Part shown: in pieces, positions 33,373-41,952 of the stretch
Layout of the letters: every line of letters begins with the position of its first letter
How positions within the stretch are numbered: the first letter of the stretch is position 1
Assembly: GCF_038087665.1 (NCBI RefSeq)
Contig: NZ_CP149925.1
Location: 895,455 to 959,454, forward strand
DNA: 64,000 nt
Origin: Gallaecimonas sp. GXIMD4217
Lineage (GTDB): Bacteria; Pseudomonadota; Gammaproteobacteria; Enterobacterales; Gallaecimonadaceae
Direction of reading: 5' to 3'
Notes under the pieces: model-generated
Database searches by the model: none
Seen by the model: the letters and a program-made list of their open reading frames with translations, nothing else
What the model was told of the DNA's origin: nothing
Made by a program: the position numbers and the translations under genes

Positions 33373-35535
33373 TTAGTGGCAGTGTAACTCATCTTGTTCA
33401 TTGGCATCTTTCTGCCGGTCCAGCTCCTTCATGAGCCAGCCGAAGGACACGCCCTGGGCCTTGATGGTGCCGTTGCGCAGGGCCTCGCTCAGGCTCTGGC
33501 GGATGGGCGCGGCCAGGGCCGAGGGCAGGGTGCAGTTCTGGCCCACCAGCCAGATGGCATCGTCCTTGGTGTTGGCGCTGTCTGCCAGCTCCAGGGCATA
33601 GAGCAGGATGTCCAGCAGGGTCTCGGCATCGCCCACCCTGGGGTGGTGGGGCAGCAGCGGCAGGTAGGTACCCCCCAGGCGCAGCCGGCCGGTGTTGAGG
33701 CCGGCATTATGGCAGGCCTGATCCAGCTCCTGTTTGATGCGGCGCAACAGGGCCTCTTCCTGGCCGGGGCCGCTGCAGGGCAGGACCAGCAGCAGGTAGT
33801 CACGGGAGGGTTGGGCCAGCAGGCGGGCGTCGGCAAAGGTATCGCGCAGGCGTTTGGCCAGGACCCGGCTGCGCTGCCTGAAGGCCTGGAAGCCCAGGTG
33901 CTCGTAGCCGTCGGTGAGGCCCGGCAGGCGGATCAGCATGGCGGACAGGGGCTGGCTGGGCTGGGCGGCCAGGGACAGGTTGCCGATGTCCAGGGCCAGC
34001 TTCAGCTCCTTGAGCAGGTTATTGGCCAGCTTGAAATAGGCGCCCATGTTGGCCAGGCCAGAGCTGGGGTGCAGATCCTGGCGCTGGCGCAGCTCGGCCA
34101 GCTCATGGCGCTCGGCCCGGCGGTGGCGGCCGGTCAGCCAGATGACCAGGGCCAGCAGGGCCAGGATCAGTACAAAGAGCACCCGCTCCAGGGTGCGTGC
34201 CTGGCTGACGTCCTGCTGGGGCTGGCTGGTGGTCTGGGCCGGCTTGACCGAATAGGTGATGGCGGCCTTGGTTTGGGACTGCACCGGCATGGCAATGATC
34301 TGCTTGGCCATGTCCAGGGCCTGCTGCCACTGGTGGCGCTGCTCGTGGATGGCCTGGCCCAGGGTCAGGGCGTCGCGGAACAGGTCGTCGCTGACCAGAT
34401 CGTGCTTGCCGGCCAGCTCCTGCACCAGCTGGATCCGGGCCAGGGCCTGATCGGGCTGGCCCTGGGCCCGGGCCACCAAGGCCAGCTCGTAATGGACATG
34501 GGGCAGGTAGAGGGTGGAGTTCAGGCGGCTGAATTCCCCCTGGGCCTGGAGCAGGTATTCCTTGGCCCTGTCCAGCTCGCCCAGCTTGCGGTAGGACTGG
34601 CCGACGTTGAACAGCAGCCTGGCCACGGCCAGCTGGCGGACGCTTTGCTGCCGCTGCTCCAGCTCCAGGGCGTTGAGGAACTGCAGCAGGGCCTGATCGC
34701 TCTGTCCCACCTCGTCGTAAAGGGTGCCCAGGTAGTTGAAGGTCTGGGCCAGCTGGAAGGGGTTGTCCTGTTTCTGGAACAGGTTGACCGCTTCCAGCAG
34801 CTGGTTTTCCGCCTCATCGAAACGGCCCAGGGACTTGTAGACCAGGGCCTGGCGGCTCATGGCTTCGGCCAGTTTCTCCTCGTAGCCGTGGCGCTGGGCC
34901 AGGGCCTTGGCTTCGTCCAGCACCCGCACCGCCTCGCCCAAACGTTTGTCCTGGCGATAGAGGACGGCCTTGAGCAGGCGCAGTTCGATGAGGATGTCGC
35001 TGCGCGAGGCCAGCTTGGCGAGATCGCTGCTTTCGTCGATGAGGCGCCTGGCCTTGTTCTGGTCGCCCGTGTAGAGGTAGTAGCTGGCGGCGCTCCAGGC
35101 CGCGTCGGCGCACAGGCTCTGGGCGCGGATGCTGTCCAGGGGACGGCAATAGGCCAGGGCCCGCTCCAGCGCCGGTTCGGCGACATCGAAGTTATGGTGG
35201 TTCTGGCCTTCTTCAATGGCGATGAACAGGGCGTAGTCGGCCCGCAGCAGGGGATCGGTGATGCTGGCTTCACGGGCGTTCAACTGGGTCTTGATGTCCA
35301 GCAGGCTCTGGTCGTCGTCGTGGATGGCCATCAACGCCCAGGCTTCCAGCAGCTTGAGCTCGAATTGAAGCACCGGATCCCTGGCGGCTTGTGCCTGCCA
35401 GGACGGCAGCTTGGCCAGCACGGCTTCGGGATCCAAGGACACCTCCCGGCGTGCCTGATCCAGGTCATGGCGCGCCACGGCCCACAGGGGCTGACTGAGG
35501 CCGAGCAGCAGGAGGGTAAGGAGAAGCTTTTTCAT
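33373..35535 (-). CDS. Exported TPR protein with membrane helix and GGDEF-like tail
   Basis: The 720-residue protein has a signal peptide (LLLTLLLLGLSQPLWA), then about 430 residues of tetratricopeptide helices (AEAMSRQALVYKSLGRFDEAENQL and following, here abbreviated) in the periplasm. A membrane helix lies at about 475-495 (RVLFVLILALLALVIWL). The cytoplasmic C-terminus, about 520-720, has the length and strand-helix rhythm of a GGDEF domain but no GGDEF signature; a LRLGG element stands near the expected place. It may be a degenerate cyclase that binds partners. Inference, moderate. Confidence 0.72.
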   Translation of the reverse strand: MKKLLLTLLLLGLSQPLWAVARHDLDQARREVSLDPEAVLAKLPSWQAQAARDPVLQFELKLLEAWALMAIHDDDQSLLDIKTQLNAREASITDPLLRADYALFIAIEEGQNHHNFDVAEPALERALAYCRPLDSIRAQSLCADAAWSAASYYLYTGDQNKARRLIDESSDLAKLASRSDILIELRLLKAVLYRQDKRLGEAVRVLDEAKALAQRHGYEEKLAEAMSRQALVYKSLGRFDEAENQLLEAVNLFQKQDNPFQLAQTFNYLGTLYDEVGQSDQALLQFLNALELEQRQQSVRQLAVARLLFNVGQSYRKLGELDRAKEYLLQAQGEFSRLNSTLYLPHVHYELALVARAQGQPDQALARIQLVQELAGKHDLVSDDLFRDALTLGQAIHEQRHQWQQALDMAKQIIAMPVQSQTKAAITYSVKPAQTTSQPQQDVSQARTLERVLFVLILALLALVIWLTGRHRRAERHELAELRQRQDLHPSSGLANMGAYFKLANNLLKELKLALDIGNLSLAAQPSQPLSAMLIRLPGLTDGYEHLGFQAFRQRSRVLAKRLRDTFADARLLAQPSRDYLLLVLPCSGPGQEEALLRRIKQELDQACHNAGLNTGRLRLGGTYLPLLPHHPRVGDAETLLDILLYALELADSANTKDDAIWLVGQNCTLPSALAAPIRQSLSEALRNGTIKAQGVSFGWLMKELDRQKDANEQDELHCH

Positions 35536-35649
35536 CGCCTGTTAATCGTTTTTATGTGGCCGGCAGTCGAGCAAGCCGTTGTTGTCCCCGCCCAGGCTGA
35601 TACCATTGGCGGCTTTATAGGTATAAGCATAAATAGTCAGGGGCATGGC

Positions 35650-37410
35650 ATGAAGCCTTTATTTCCACTTTTGTTAGCCACCACCGCCTTTTACGCCCAG
35701 TCCGAGGTCCGGTACCAGCTGCGCATGACCGAGCCGGCCCACCATCTGGCAGAGGTCACCATGACCCTGCCCGCCACCGAGGCCGAGAGCCTGACCCTGA
35801 AGCTGCCGGTGTGGCGTACCGGCCGCTACGAGATCCTGGATCAGGCCAACGGCATCCGCTCTTTCCGGGCCCGCACCCTGGACGGCCAGGCGATGGCCGT
35901 CAGCAAGCTCGACAAGAGCAGCTGGCAGATCCAGGGCAGCCGGGACCAGGCCATCGAGGTCAGCTACCAGCTCTACGCCAACCGCCTTGCCGAGCGGGTC
36001 CATCATATCGATGATTCCCACGCCTTCATCGATGCCAGCGGCGCCTTCATGTATGCGGACCAGCTCCGCCAAGAGCCGGTGAGCGTGTCGCTGGAAGTGC
36101 CCCAGGGCTGGCGCAGCGTCTCCGGTATGGAGGCGACCGGTGAACACAGTTTCAAGGCCGACAACTACGACGTGCTGGTGGACTCGCCCATCGAGAGCGG
36201 CATCCACGAGGATTATCGGTTCAGGGTCGACGGCCGGGATTACGAGCTGGTGATCTGGGGGGAAGGCAACCACGACGGCGAGGCCATGGTTGCCGATCTC
36301 AAGAAGCTGGTGGCTTCCGCCGACGCCATCTGGAGCGGCTATCCCTTCGACCGCTATGTGTTCATGGTCCATGCCACTTCCGGTGCCCGCGGTGCCACCG
36401 AGCACCTCAACTCCACCATCATCCAGAGGCACCGCTTCGCCTTTGCTCCGCGGGAAAACTACCTGGGCTTTATATCCACCGCCGCCCATGAGTTCGTCCA
36501 CACCTGGAACGTCAAGGCTTACCGGCCACAAGGGCTGGTTCCCTACGACTACCAGCAGGAAAACTACAGCACCCTGCTGTGGTTGTCGGAGGGCTCCACC
36601 AGCTACCTGCAGGACCAGCTGCTGCTGCGCTCCGGGGTGATGACGGTGGACGAGTATCTCGTCAACCTGGGCAAGAAGGCCCAGGCCCACCTGGCGACCC
36701 CGGGACGTGAGGTACAGTCCGTGTCCGAGGCCAGCTTCGACAGCTGGATCGAGACCGGCGGCGACTACGGCCGCAACCACTCGGTGAACATCTACTCCGA
36801 AGGCTACCTGGTGTCCTGGCTGCTGGACGCCAAGCTGCTGGCCGACAGCGACAACAGGCACAGCTATCGCCAGCTCCACGACCGCCTCTACCAGGGCTAC
36901 CGGGTGCCGGGTACCTTCAACGACGCCGATGTGCTCAAGGAACTCAAGGCCCTGTCCGGCCGGGACTACGGCGCTTTCTGGCGGGAGCATGTCCAGGCCC
37001 CGTCGCCGGTCGACTTCGATGCCCTGCTGGCCCAGTTCGGTCTGGAGCTTAAGCGGGAAGAGGCCCAGGCGTTCCTGGGGGCCACCCTGGACGACAGCCA
37101 GCTGCCCGGCACCCTGGTGGCGGTGGAGAAGGGCAGCCCGGCCTGGCAGGCGGGCCTGACCCCGGGCGATGTGCTGGTGGCCTGGAATGGTCTGCGCCTG
37201 GCGCCGGGGACCCTGGAGGCGCGCCTCAAGGAGGCCAAGGCGGGTGAGACAATCGAGCTGGCGCTGTTCCGCCGCGATCGCCTTATCCGCCTGCCGGTGA
37301 CCCTGGGCGAGCGGGCCGGCAAGTTCAGCGTGGTGGCCGTCGACAAGCCCAGCAAGGCGCAGAAACGGGCCTTCAAGGCCTGGATCGGCCTCGACCACCC
37401 CAAGGCCTGA
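35650..37410 (+). CDS. M61-family glycyl aminopeptidase with PDZ domain
   Basis: ATG 35650, with CAGGGG 6 bp upstream, gives 586 residues; the frame is open further left only as antisense of the TPR gene. A signal peptide ends near FYAQS. Zinc ligands are H280-E-F-V-H284 in the H-E-x-x-H motif, with WLSEGSTSYLQD supplying the third. A PDZ domain covers about 470-555 (VAVEKGSPAWQAGLTPGDVLVAWNG, quoted in part). M61 enzymes remove N-terminal Gly or Ala. It is periplasmic, a single gene with a terminator. Confidence 0.9.
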   Translation: MKPLFPLLLATTAFYAQSEVRYQLRMTEPAHHLAEVTMTLPATEAESLTLKLPVWRTGRYEILDQANGIRSFRARTLDGQAMAVSKLDKSSWQIQGSRDQAIEVSYQLYANRLAERVHHIDDSHAFIDASGAFMYADQLRQEPVSVSLEVPQGWRSVSGMEATGEHSFKADNYDVLVDSPIESGIHEDYRFRVDGRDYELVIWGEGNHDGEAMVADLKKLVASADAIWSGYPFDRYVFMVHATSGARGATEHLNSTIIQRHRFAFAPRENYLGFISTAAHEFVHTWNVKAYRPQGLVPYDYQQENYSTLLWLSEGSTSYLQDQLLLRSGVMTVDEYLVNLGKKAQAHLATPGREVQSVSEASFDSWIETGGDYGRNHSVNIYSEGYLVSWLLDAKLLADSDNRHSYRQLHDRLYQGYRVPGTFNDADVLKELKALSGRDYGAFWREHVQAPSPVDFDALLAQFGLELKREEAQAFLGATLDDSQLPGTLVAVEKGSPAWQAGLTPGDVLVAWNGLRLAPGTLEARLKEAKAGETIELALFRRDRLIRLPVTLGERAGKFSVVAVDKPSKAQKRAFKAWIGLDHPKA

Positions 37411-37413
37411 TCG

Positions 37414-37442
37414 AAAAAGCCCGCTGACCAGCGGGCTTTTTT
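37414..37442. terminator. Bidirectional intrinsic terminator
   Basis: AAAAGCCCGCT and AGCGGGCTTTT pair around a short loop, with T-runs on both strands. It lies between the convergent M61 peptidase and queF genes. Confidence 0.92.
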
Positions 37443-37457
37443 ATCAGTACAACACCA

Positions 37458-38309
37458 TCACTGCCTTGGCAGGCGCAGATCTTCAGGTTCTTCTGAGCCC
37501 GTGCTTCTGTAGGGATTGATATCCAGGCCGCCCCTTCTGGTATAGCGGGCATAGACACTGAGTCTTTCCGGGCCGGCGGCCCGCATCAGATCGGTGAAGA
37601 TCCGCTCCACGCACTGCTCGTGGAACTCATTGTGCTGGCGGAAGGAGATCAGGTAGCGCAGCAGCTTTTCCCGGTCCAGTTTCGGGCCCAGATAGTGGAT
37701 GGCCACGGAGCCCCAGTCCGGCTGGCTGGTGATCAGGCAGTTGGACTTGAGCAGGTGGCTGACCAGGGTCTCTTCCACCACCTCGTCGCCGGCGATGCCG
37801 TCCAGCAGGGTGGCATCGAAGTCATAGCCGGCCACGGCGATGTCCAGCTCGTCCAGCAGTTCGCCGTCCAGCCTGGCCAGGGACTGGCCGGCCAGCTGAT
37901 CCGGGTGGAACAGGGCCACCCGAACCGGACCGCCGGCGCAGCGGCTCAGATCTTCCGCCAGGGTGGCCTGTACCTGCGCCTGGCTGTCGAAGCGGCTCTG
38001 GTTGAAGGAGTTGAGGTAGAGCTTGAAGGACTTGGATTCCACCAGGTTCGGGGTGTCGGCGGGGATCCAGAAACGGCCCACGGCCACCACCGGCTTGCCT
38101 TTGCCATTGAGCCAGGACAGCTCGTAGCCGTTCCAGATATCGACGCCATGAAAGGGCAGGCTGTCGCCCAGGCCCAGGGCGTCCCGGTTCAGGGTCCGAG
38201 GCACACCCTGCAACAGGGTGGGGTCGTACTGGTCCTGATAGCGGGTCTCCCTGCCCAGGGTCAGGCCGGACAGCTCCTTGGCGCCTTCATAGGGTGTGGC
38301 TTTTGTCAT
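37458..38309 (-). CDS. queF: NADPH-dependent 7-cyano-7-deazaguanine reductase QueF
   Basis: ATG 38309 gives 283 residues, the size of E. coli QueF (282). It reduces the nitrile preQ0 to preQ1 in queuosine synthesis. The long, two-domain form is present: [13 protein letters not shown] and [13 protein letters not shown] in the first half; [16 protein letters not shown] with the catalytic Cys, and [10 protein letters not shown] in the second. It is divergent from syd, as in related genomes. Confidence 0.95.
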   Translation of the reverse strand: MTKATPYEGAKELSGLTLGRETRYQDQYDPTLLQGVPRTLNRDALGLGDSLPFHGVDIWNGYELSWLNGKGKPVVAVGRFWIPADTPNLVESKSFKLYLNSFNQSRFDSQAQVQATLAEDLSRCAGGPVRVALFHPDQLAGQSLARLDGELLDELDIAVAGYDFDATLLDGIAGDEVVEETLVSHLLKSNCLITSQPDWGSVAIHYLGPKLDREKLLRYLISFRQHNEFHEQCVERIFTDLMRAAGPERLSVYARYTRRGGLDINPYRSTGSEEPEDLRLPRQ

Positions 38310-38367
38310 CTTGGTCACTGCTTGGATACACTGCCCCTTATTGTACTGTGTTGTAGGAACAGACCCA

Positions 38368-38889
38368 ATGGATAAGCCCACCCTCGCGGCCCTGGAACAT
38401 CTCTACCGGCGCTTGCAGTCCTGGCCCGAATGCTGGCAATGGCAGCCGGACCCGGACTGGCCTTCGCCCTGTGATCGCGGAGACGGGCACTGGCAACCGG
38501 TACGCCAGGAGCCCCCCGGCGACTTCGCCAATGTGGAACAGGCCCTGGGCGAGACGCTGCACCCCAGCATCAAGGCCTTCTTTGGCGCTTACTATGCCGA
38601 ACACCTGACGGTGCACCATGAGCGCGGCCAGGTCACCCTGCTGGGGGTCTGGAACGAGGAAGACTTCCGGCGGCTGCAGGAAAACCTCATCGGCCATGTG
38701 CTGATGAAACGTCGCCTGGGCCAGCCGCTGACCCTGTTCTTCGCCTGCACCGACGACGACGATCTGCTGCTGTCCGTGGACAACCTCAGTGGCGAGGTGG
38801 TGCTGGAGCCCGTGGGCCAGGAGGCCAGGGAAGTGGTGGCCCTCTCCCTGGCCGAGTTCCTCGACAGCCTTACTGGAAATCCCAGCTGA
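38368..38889 (+). CDS. syd: SecY-interacting protein Syd
   Basis: The 173-residue protein matches Syd, a cytoplasmic protein that binds SecY and may watch over the translocon. Features are an N-terminal helix [27 protein letters not shown]-like (here [16 protein letters not shown]), [26 protein letters not shown] (family block, split here) and [24 protein letters not shown] precedes ATG 38368. The last 20 bp overlap the convergent gene. The queF-syd pairing matches E. coli and relatives. Confidence 0.92.
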   Translation: MDKPTLAALEHLYRRLQSWPECWQWQPDPDWPSPCDRGDGHWQPVRQEPPGDFANVEQALGETLHPSIKAFFGAYYAEHLTVHHERGQVTLLGVWNEEDFRRLQENLIGHVLMKRRLGQPLTLFFACTDDDDLLLSVDNLSGEVVLEPVGQEAREVVALSLAEFLDSLTGNPS

Positions 38890-39640
38890 GGTTGGAGACC
38901 AGGCGGCAGGCATCGCACTTGAAGTCGACGACGCCGTGCAGGCTTTCAGCCAGTCGCCAGGGCTGGCCGCAGCACGGGCAGGGCCTGTTCGCCTCGGTTT
39001 CCTGGCTTTCGCCACCGACCCGGTACAGGTAGTAGTAGGTGGGCACGCCGCTCAAAATCTCCAGCCGCTTGCAGAAATCCCGGCCACGCCTGGCCATGGG
39101 GCTCTGGTGATCGCCCATTTCCTTCAGGCAGGCCTGCTCGGCGCTGACCCCGTTCATCTGCAACTGGTCACAGGCCATCCAGTCATCCTGCCACCTCAGC
39201 AGCAGCTTGTGATCGCCGTTGGCCAGGGCAGGCAGCCGGTAGAGCGGGATGGGCAGGAAGTGGTCGCCACAGCGCAGTGGGCTGCAGCTGTGCACGAAGG
39301 TGGTGTAGAGCAGCTGCCAGCTGGGCTTGTCGCAGGGATCGGTACTGTCGGAAAAGAGATCCTGGCCCAGGCAGCGGACCCGGGGCTGGGTCAGGCCCGC
39401 CTGGCCAAGGCCCTTGAGGGCATGGCGAACGATATTGGAATGATGTTCGGGGTGCAGGCTGTCCGCCTCCGGGCAGACGGCTCTCAGCACCAGGCTGCCT
39501 TCTTCCATGATGGTAGGCAGCTCCCGGCCCGTGACCTGGCCGTTGTGGCGCCAGGCATCGAACAGCTGCATGATGGCCCGCTCGGCCACCGAGATGGGGG
39601 TGTCTTCATAGACGTCGAAGGCGACTTCCACAACGAACAT
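38870..39640 (-). CDS. DUF2310 Zn-ribbon-containing protein
   Basis: The 256-residue protein has conserved motifs of the DUF2310 family (MFVVEVAFDVYEDTPISVAE at the start, LYRLPA, YYYLYRVGG) and a C-terminal zinc ribbon formed by C-P-C-C and C-D-A-C. The family is annotated as possibly nucleic-acid-binding, without proof. Its start overlaps the stop of the 93-residue gene upstream, so they are translated together. The end overlaps syd on the opposite strand by 20 bp. Confidence 0.85.
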   Translation of the reverse strand: MFVVEVAFDVYEDTPISVAERAIMQLFDAWRHNGQVTGRELPTIMEEGSLVLRAVCPEADSLHPEHHSNIVRHALKGLGQAGLTQPRVRCLGQDLFSDSTDPCDKPSWQLLYTTFVHSCSPLRCGDHFLPIPLYRLPALANGDHKLLLRWQDDWMACDQLQMNGVSAEQACLKEMGDHQSPMARRGRDFCKRLEILSGVPTYYYLYRVGGESQETEANRPCPCCGQPWRLAESLHGVVDFKCDACRLVSNLSWDFQ

Positions 39641-39921
39641 CAGCGCGGCTCCCCGGTCTTGAGGCGGTCGATCTCGGCCTGTAACGGTGCCAGGGCGGCG
39701 GCTATGGCCGCCTGGATCCAGGCTTGCTGTTCGGCGGTGAAGGGGAGCTTTTCCTGGGCTGGAGGCTGGGCCGGCGCACCCTGCAGGGCCTGGATGATCA
39801 GCGGCAGGGGGCAGGGCCGGCCAAGGCGACTCTTGACCAGGGCCACTGACGGGCTTTTGCCCTCGGCTTGGAGTTGCGCAATGACGTTATCTAGCAGCGG
39901 GCGGAGGTCGGTTGCGGACAT
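39640..39921 (-). CDS. Small protein with KfrA-like N-terminal helices
   Basis: ATG 39921 gives 93 residues. The first half, LDNVIAQLQAEGKSPSVALV then KSRLGRPCPLPLIIQALQ, resembles the helix-turn-helix start of KfrA-type DNA-binding proteins (a G-K-x-P-x-x-x-x-V-K-x-R-L-G pattern). The second half is one amphipathic helix (AEQQAWIQAAIAAALAPLQA). DNA binding is a guess from this pattern. It overlaps the DUF2310 gene by one base, which suggests joint function. Confidence 0.65.
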   Translation of the reverse strand: MSATDLRPLLDNVIAQLQAEGKSPSVALVKSRLGRPCPLPLIIQALQGAPAQPPAQEKLPFTAEQQAWIQAAIAAALAPLQAEIDRLKTGEPR

Positions 39922-39966
39922 GGGCCTTTCGCACAATGACGGGAAAGGCGCTATTTCGCCATAAAG

Positions 39967-40197
39967 CTAGCGCAAACGCACGTCCAGTTCATCGATCAGC
40001 TCGGCCCAGTCGGAATCGTCACTCAGGCCCTCGCGCAGGAAGCTGGCCTGGGCATGGTTCCAGAACGCGGCATCGGGCAGGGCGGTACGGGCGTTCAGGC
40101 CCTTGTGCTGCTGGATGAAACCCTCGATGGCCTGGGGATCGTTGTCGAGGCCCAATTGGGCAAAAAGTTCGGCCAGCGAATGCAGTGCTGATTCCAT
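39967..40197 (-). CDS. DUF2789 family protein
   Basis: The 76-residue protein carries the family pattern: LAELFAQLGLDND near the start, then GLNARTALPDAAFWNHAQA, SFLREGL and SDDSDWAELIDELDVRL at the end. No signal or membrane segment is present. DUF2789 proteins are small helical proteins of unknown role in marine and soil gammaproteobacteria. It is separated from the next gene downstream by 45 bp. Confidence 0.88.
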   Translation of the reverse strand: MESALHSLAELFAQLGLDNDPQAIEGFIQQHKGLNARTALPDAAFWNHAQASFLREGLSDDSDWAELIDELDVRLR

Positions 40198-40304
40198 GGT
40201 GGATCTCCGAGAGGAAACTCACTGCAAGCTTAGCAGGGCCGGTCATTGCCTGATTGTTAAAAAAGGGTTAGCTTCAACTGGTCTGCTCAAAAAAGGACCA
40301 GCCC

Positions 40305-40922
40305 ATGAGTACCGCCGAAGCCCACCAGCTCAGAGCCCAATGGTTGACCGCCGAAGACATGCGGGTGGCCGCCACCATCCTCTACCAGGCCTACCATGAC
40401 GACCCGCTGTTCATGTCCCTGTTTCAAAGTACCAAGGCGGACTACGAGAGCCGGCTGCGGGCGGCCATCCGCGAGGAGCTGCAGTACCTCTGGCAAACCA
40501 AGCAGCGGGTGCTGGGGCTCTTCGAGGGGGACAGGCTCATTGCCGTGGCCTGCCTGGTTAGTGAACCCCAGTCGGCCGGCAAGATATGGAGTTGGCGCTT
40601 CAAGATGCTGTTGACTGCGGGCCTTGGCAGCACCCAGCAGTGGTTGGGACTGGAGGTGGATCTGATCCGGGCCGTGGGCGAGCAGAACTTCGACTGGCTG
40701 GCCTTTATCGCGGTTGCACCCGTCAACCAGCGCCAGGGCACGGGCAGGTTGCTGCTGGACGCCGCCATCGGTGCCAGCCGCGAGTCGGGCGCCTCCTGCC
40801 TGGCCCTGGTGCTGAGCCAACCGCAACTGGCGGACTTCTTTGCCGCCCAGGGCTTTGGGGTCCAGGGGCAGCTGGCTTTCGCCGGCCAGGAGCTGGCGCT
40901 GCTGGTAAGCAGAGGCGAATGA
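40305..40922 (+). CDS. GNAT-family acetyltransferase
   Basis: The 205-residue enzyme has the acetyl-CoA loop in FIAVAPVNQRQGTGRLLLDA (R-Q-G-T-G-R, motif A) and a C-terminal FFAAQGFGVQGQL element. An acetyl group would be moved from acetyl-CoA to an unknown amine. Its stop overlaps the start of the next gene (ATGA), so they form a two-gene unit just upstream of the sRNA genes. Confidence 0.85.
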   Translation: MSTAEAHQLRAQWLTAEDMRVAATILYQAYHDDPLFMSLFQSTKADYESRLRAAIREELQYLWQTKQRVLGLFEGDRLIAVACLVSEPQSAGKIWSWRFKMLLTAGLGSTQQWLGLEVDLIRAVGEQNFDWLAFIAVAPVNQRQGTGRLLLDAAIGASRESGASCLALVLSQPQLADFFAAQGFGVQGQLAFAGQELALLVSRGE

Positions 40923-41230
40923 AAGCCAGGTACGCCTCCTTCCGGGCGTTCTATCCCGACTACCTGGCCGAGCACCGCCATCCCGGTTGCCGGCGTCTGC
41001 ACTACCTGGGCAACGTCCTGGCGCTGTTGTCGCTGCTGGCCATCTGCCTCTTTTCGGCGTGGCAGCTGTGGTGGCTACCGCTGCTGCTGGGCTATGGCCT
41101 CGCCTGGCTCGGCCATGGTCTTTTCGAAAAGAACCGGCCCGTGACCTTCCGCCATCCCCTATACAGCCTGATGGGAGACTGGTTGATGCTCTGGCAGGCG
41201 ATCCGCAGTCATTGGCGCCGCACCTTGTAG
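40919..41230 (+). CDS. DUF962/Mpo1-like membrane protein
   Basis: The 103-residue protein has the family signature FRAFYPDYLAEHRHPGCRRLHYLGN at the start (in part) with conserved His residues, two hydrophobic helices (about 33-70, LALLSLLAICLFSAWQLWWL), then GHGLFEKNRPVTFRHPLYSLMGDW. In yeast the family member Mpo1 is an iron-dependent dioxygenase acting on 2-hydroxy fatty acids; the bacterial role is not settled. Its ATG overlaps the acetyltransferase stop. A GacA/UvrY-like palindrome starts 7 bp after its own stop. Confidence 0.86.
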   Translation: MKARYASFRAFYPDYLAEHRHPGCRRLHYLGNVLALLSLLAICLFSAWQLWWLPLLLGYGLAWLGHGLFEKNRPVTFRHPLYSLMGDWLMLWQAIRSHWRRTL

Positions 41231-41236
41231 GAAATA

Positions 41237-41254
41237 TCTCACAATTTGGTGAGA
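41237..41254 (+). promoter_or_regulatory. GacA/UvrY-type box upstream of first CsrB-like RNA
   Basis: TCTCACAATTTGGTGAGA is a perfect palindrome of two 6-bp arms around 6 bp, the geometry of GacA/UvrY sites (TGTAAG-N6-CTTACA type). It lies about 160-180 bp upstream of the predicted RNA start, as in Pseudomonas rsmZ and E. coli csrB. Binding is inferred. Confidence 0.6.
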
Positions 41255-41379
41255 GAATCCGGAAAAGGTCAGGGAGCAATGCCCAGTCGATTCAGTCTAA
41301 GTGATTATAAAGAAAGGGAATAATCTTATGTCCTGGTGTTCTGTTGGCCAGGCGGCGAACTTGCGTACAGCCTCCAGCC

Positions 41380-41407
41380 TTGTTCCGGGAAAGCGATTGC
41401 CTAGAAT
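41380..41407 (+). promoter_or_regulatory. Promoter of first CsrB-like RNA
   Basis: TTGTTC (41380-41385) and TAGAAT (41402-41407) are separated by 16 bp, which places the start near 41415. The second RNA has the same arrangement at the same distance from its conserved 5' end, which supports both. Confidence 0.65.
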
Positions 41408-41414
41408 TATCACC

Positions 41415-41725
41415 GTCGGCAGGACGCTGACATTTAGGACAGGCTCGAAAGAGCAGCCCGGCCAGGAGGCCGGAACAGGGAAAGCACCGGGATGGTGTGC
41501 ACCGCCAGGAGGGTGGTGAGGACGTTTCAGGACGAAGCGAGAGGCTGCCCGGGACGGGTTGCCGGATCAGGATGATCGCAAGGGAGCACCTTCAGGAAGA
41601 AGGAACAGGGAGATCCCAGGGACAGGGAGCATCAGGGACTGATGCAAGGAGCACGATAGAGCAAGGAATCGACATCCGCGCCGCTCAGGCCGGTTGGGGT
41701 TGGCCCCGACCGGTCTTTTCTTTTT
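41415..41725 (+). ncRNA. csrB: CsrB/RsmZ-family regulatory RNA, copy 1
   Basis: About 310 nt with some 21 GGA motifs, mostly as AGGA or AGGGA and many in hairpin loops, beginning GTCGGCAGGACGCTGAC. It ends with the stem GGCCGGTTGGGG / CCCCGACCGGTC (two G-U pairs) and a T-run at 41716-41725. RNAs of this type bind many CsrA dimers and relieve CsrA control of carbon storage, motility and biofilm genes. No protein frame within it is credible. Its 5' and 3' ends match copy 2. Numbering against csrB or csrC of E. coli is arbitrary. Confidence 0.9.
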
Positions 41726-41764
41726 GGGGCCGGTAAAACACCTACCGCGACCGCCCCGGTGCCT

Positions 41765-41782
41765 TGTGCGAGATCTCTTACA
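41765..41782 (+). promoter_or_regulatory. GacA/UvrY-type box upstream of second CsrB-like RNA
   Basis: TGTGCGAGATCTCTTACA closely follows the TGTAAG-N6-CTTACA consensus: the right arm is exact and the left differs at two bases. It is about 170-190 bp before the predicted start of copy 2, the same distance as for copy 1. Confidence 0.7.
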
Positions 41783-41917
41783 AATCCTTGCGACAAAGCG
41801 ATTTCTGATTGCATCATCGGCTTGGCTTTTTTGGAAAAGTTCTTTTAAAACAGTGCTTTGAGTGGTTGCTCTATTGGCTTGGCAGCAGCGGTGTGCCAAA
41901 AGTGCCGCCATGGCGGC

Positions 41918-41945
41918 TTGTGAGTGAAGCCACAGCGAGTAGTCT
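41918..41945 (+). promoter_or_regulatory. Promoter of second CsrB-like RNA
   Basis: TTGTGA (41918-41923), a 16-bp spacer and TAGTCT (41940-41945) align with the copy 1 promoter. The start is expected near 41953. The -10 is weak, as expected for an activator-dependent promoter. Confidence 0.6.
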
Positions 41946-41952
41946 TATCAGT

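Noticed and set aside
33394-35649. A 1338-codon plus-strand frame running from 33394 into the M61 peptidase
   Set aside because: The first 2.2 kb are exact antisense of the TPR gene, with glycine/glutamine-rich shadow composition; the signal peptide and ribosome site at 35650 mark the true start.
41497-41736. Open frames within the CsrB-like RNAs (also 42167-42811)
   Set aside because: They arise from the repeated GGA motifs, lack starts with ribosome sites and cross terminators or conserved minus-strand genes.
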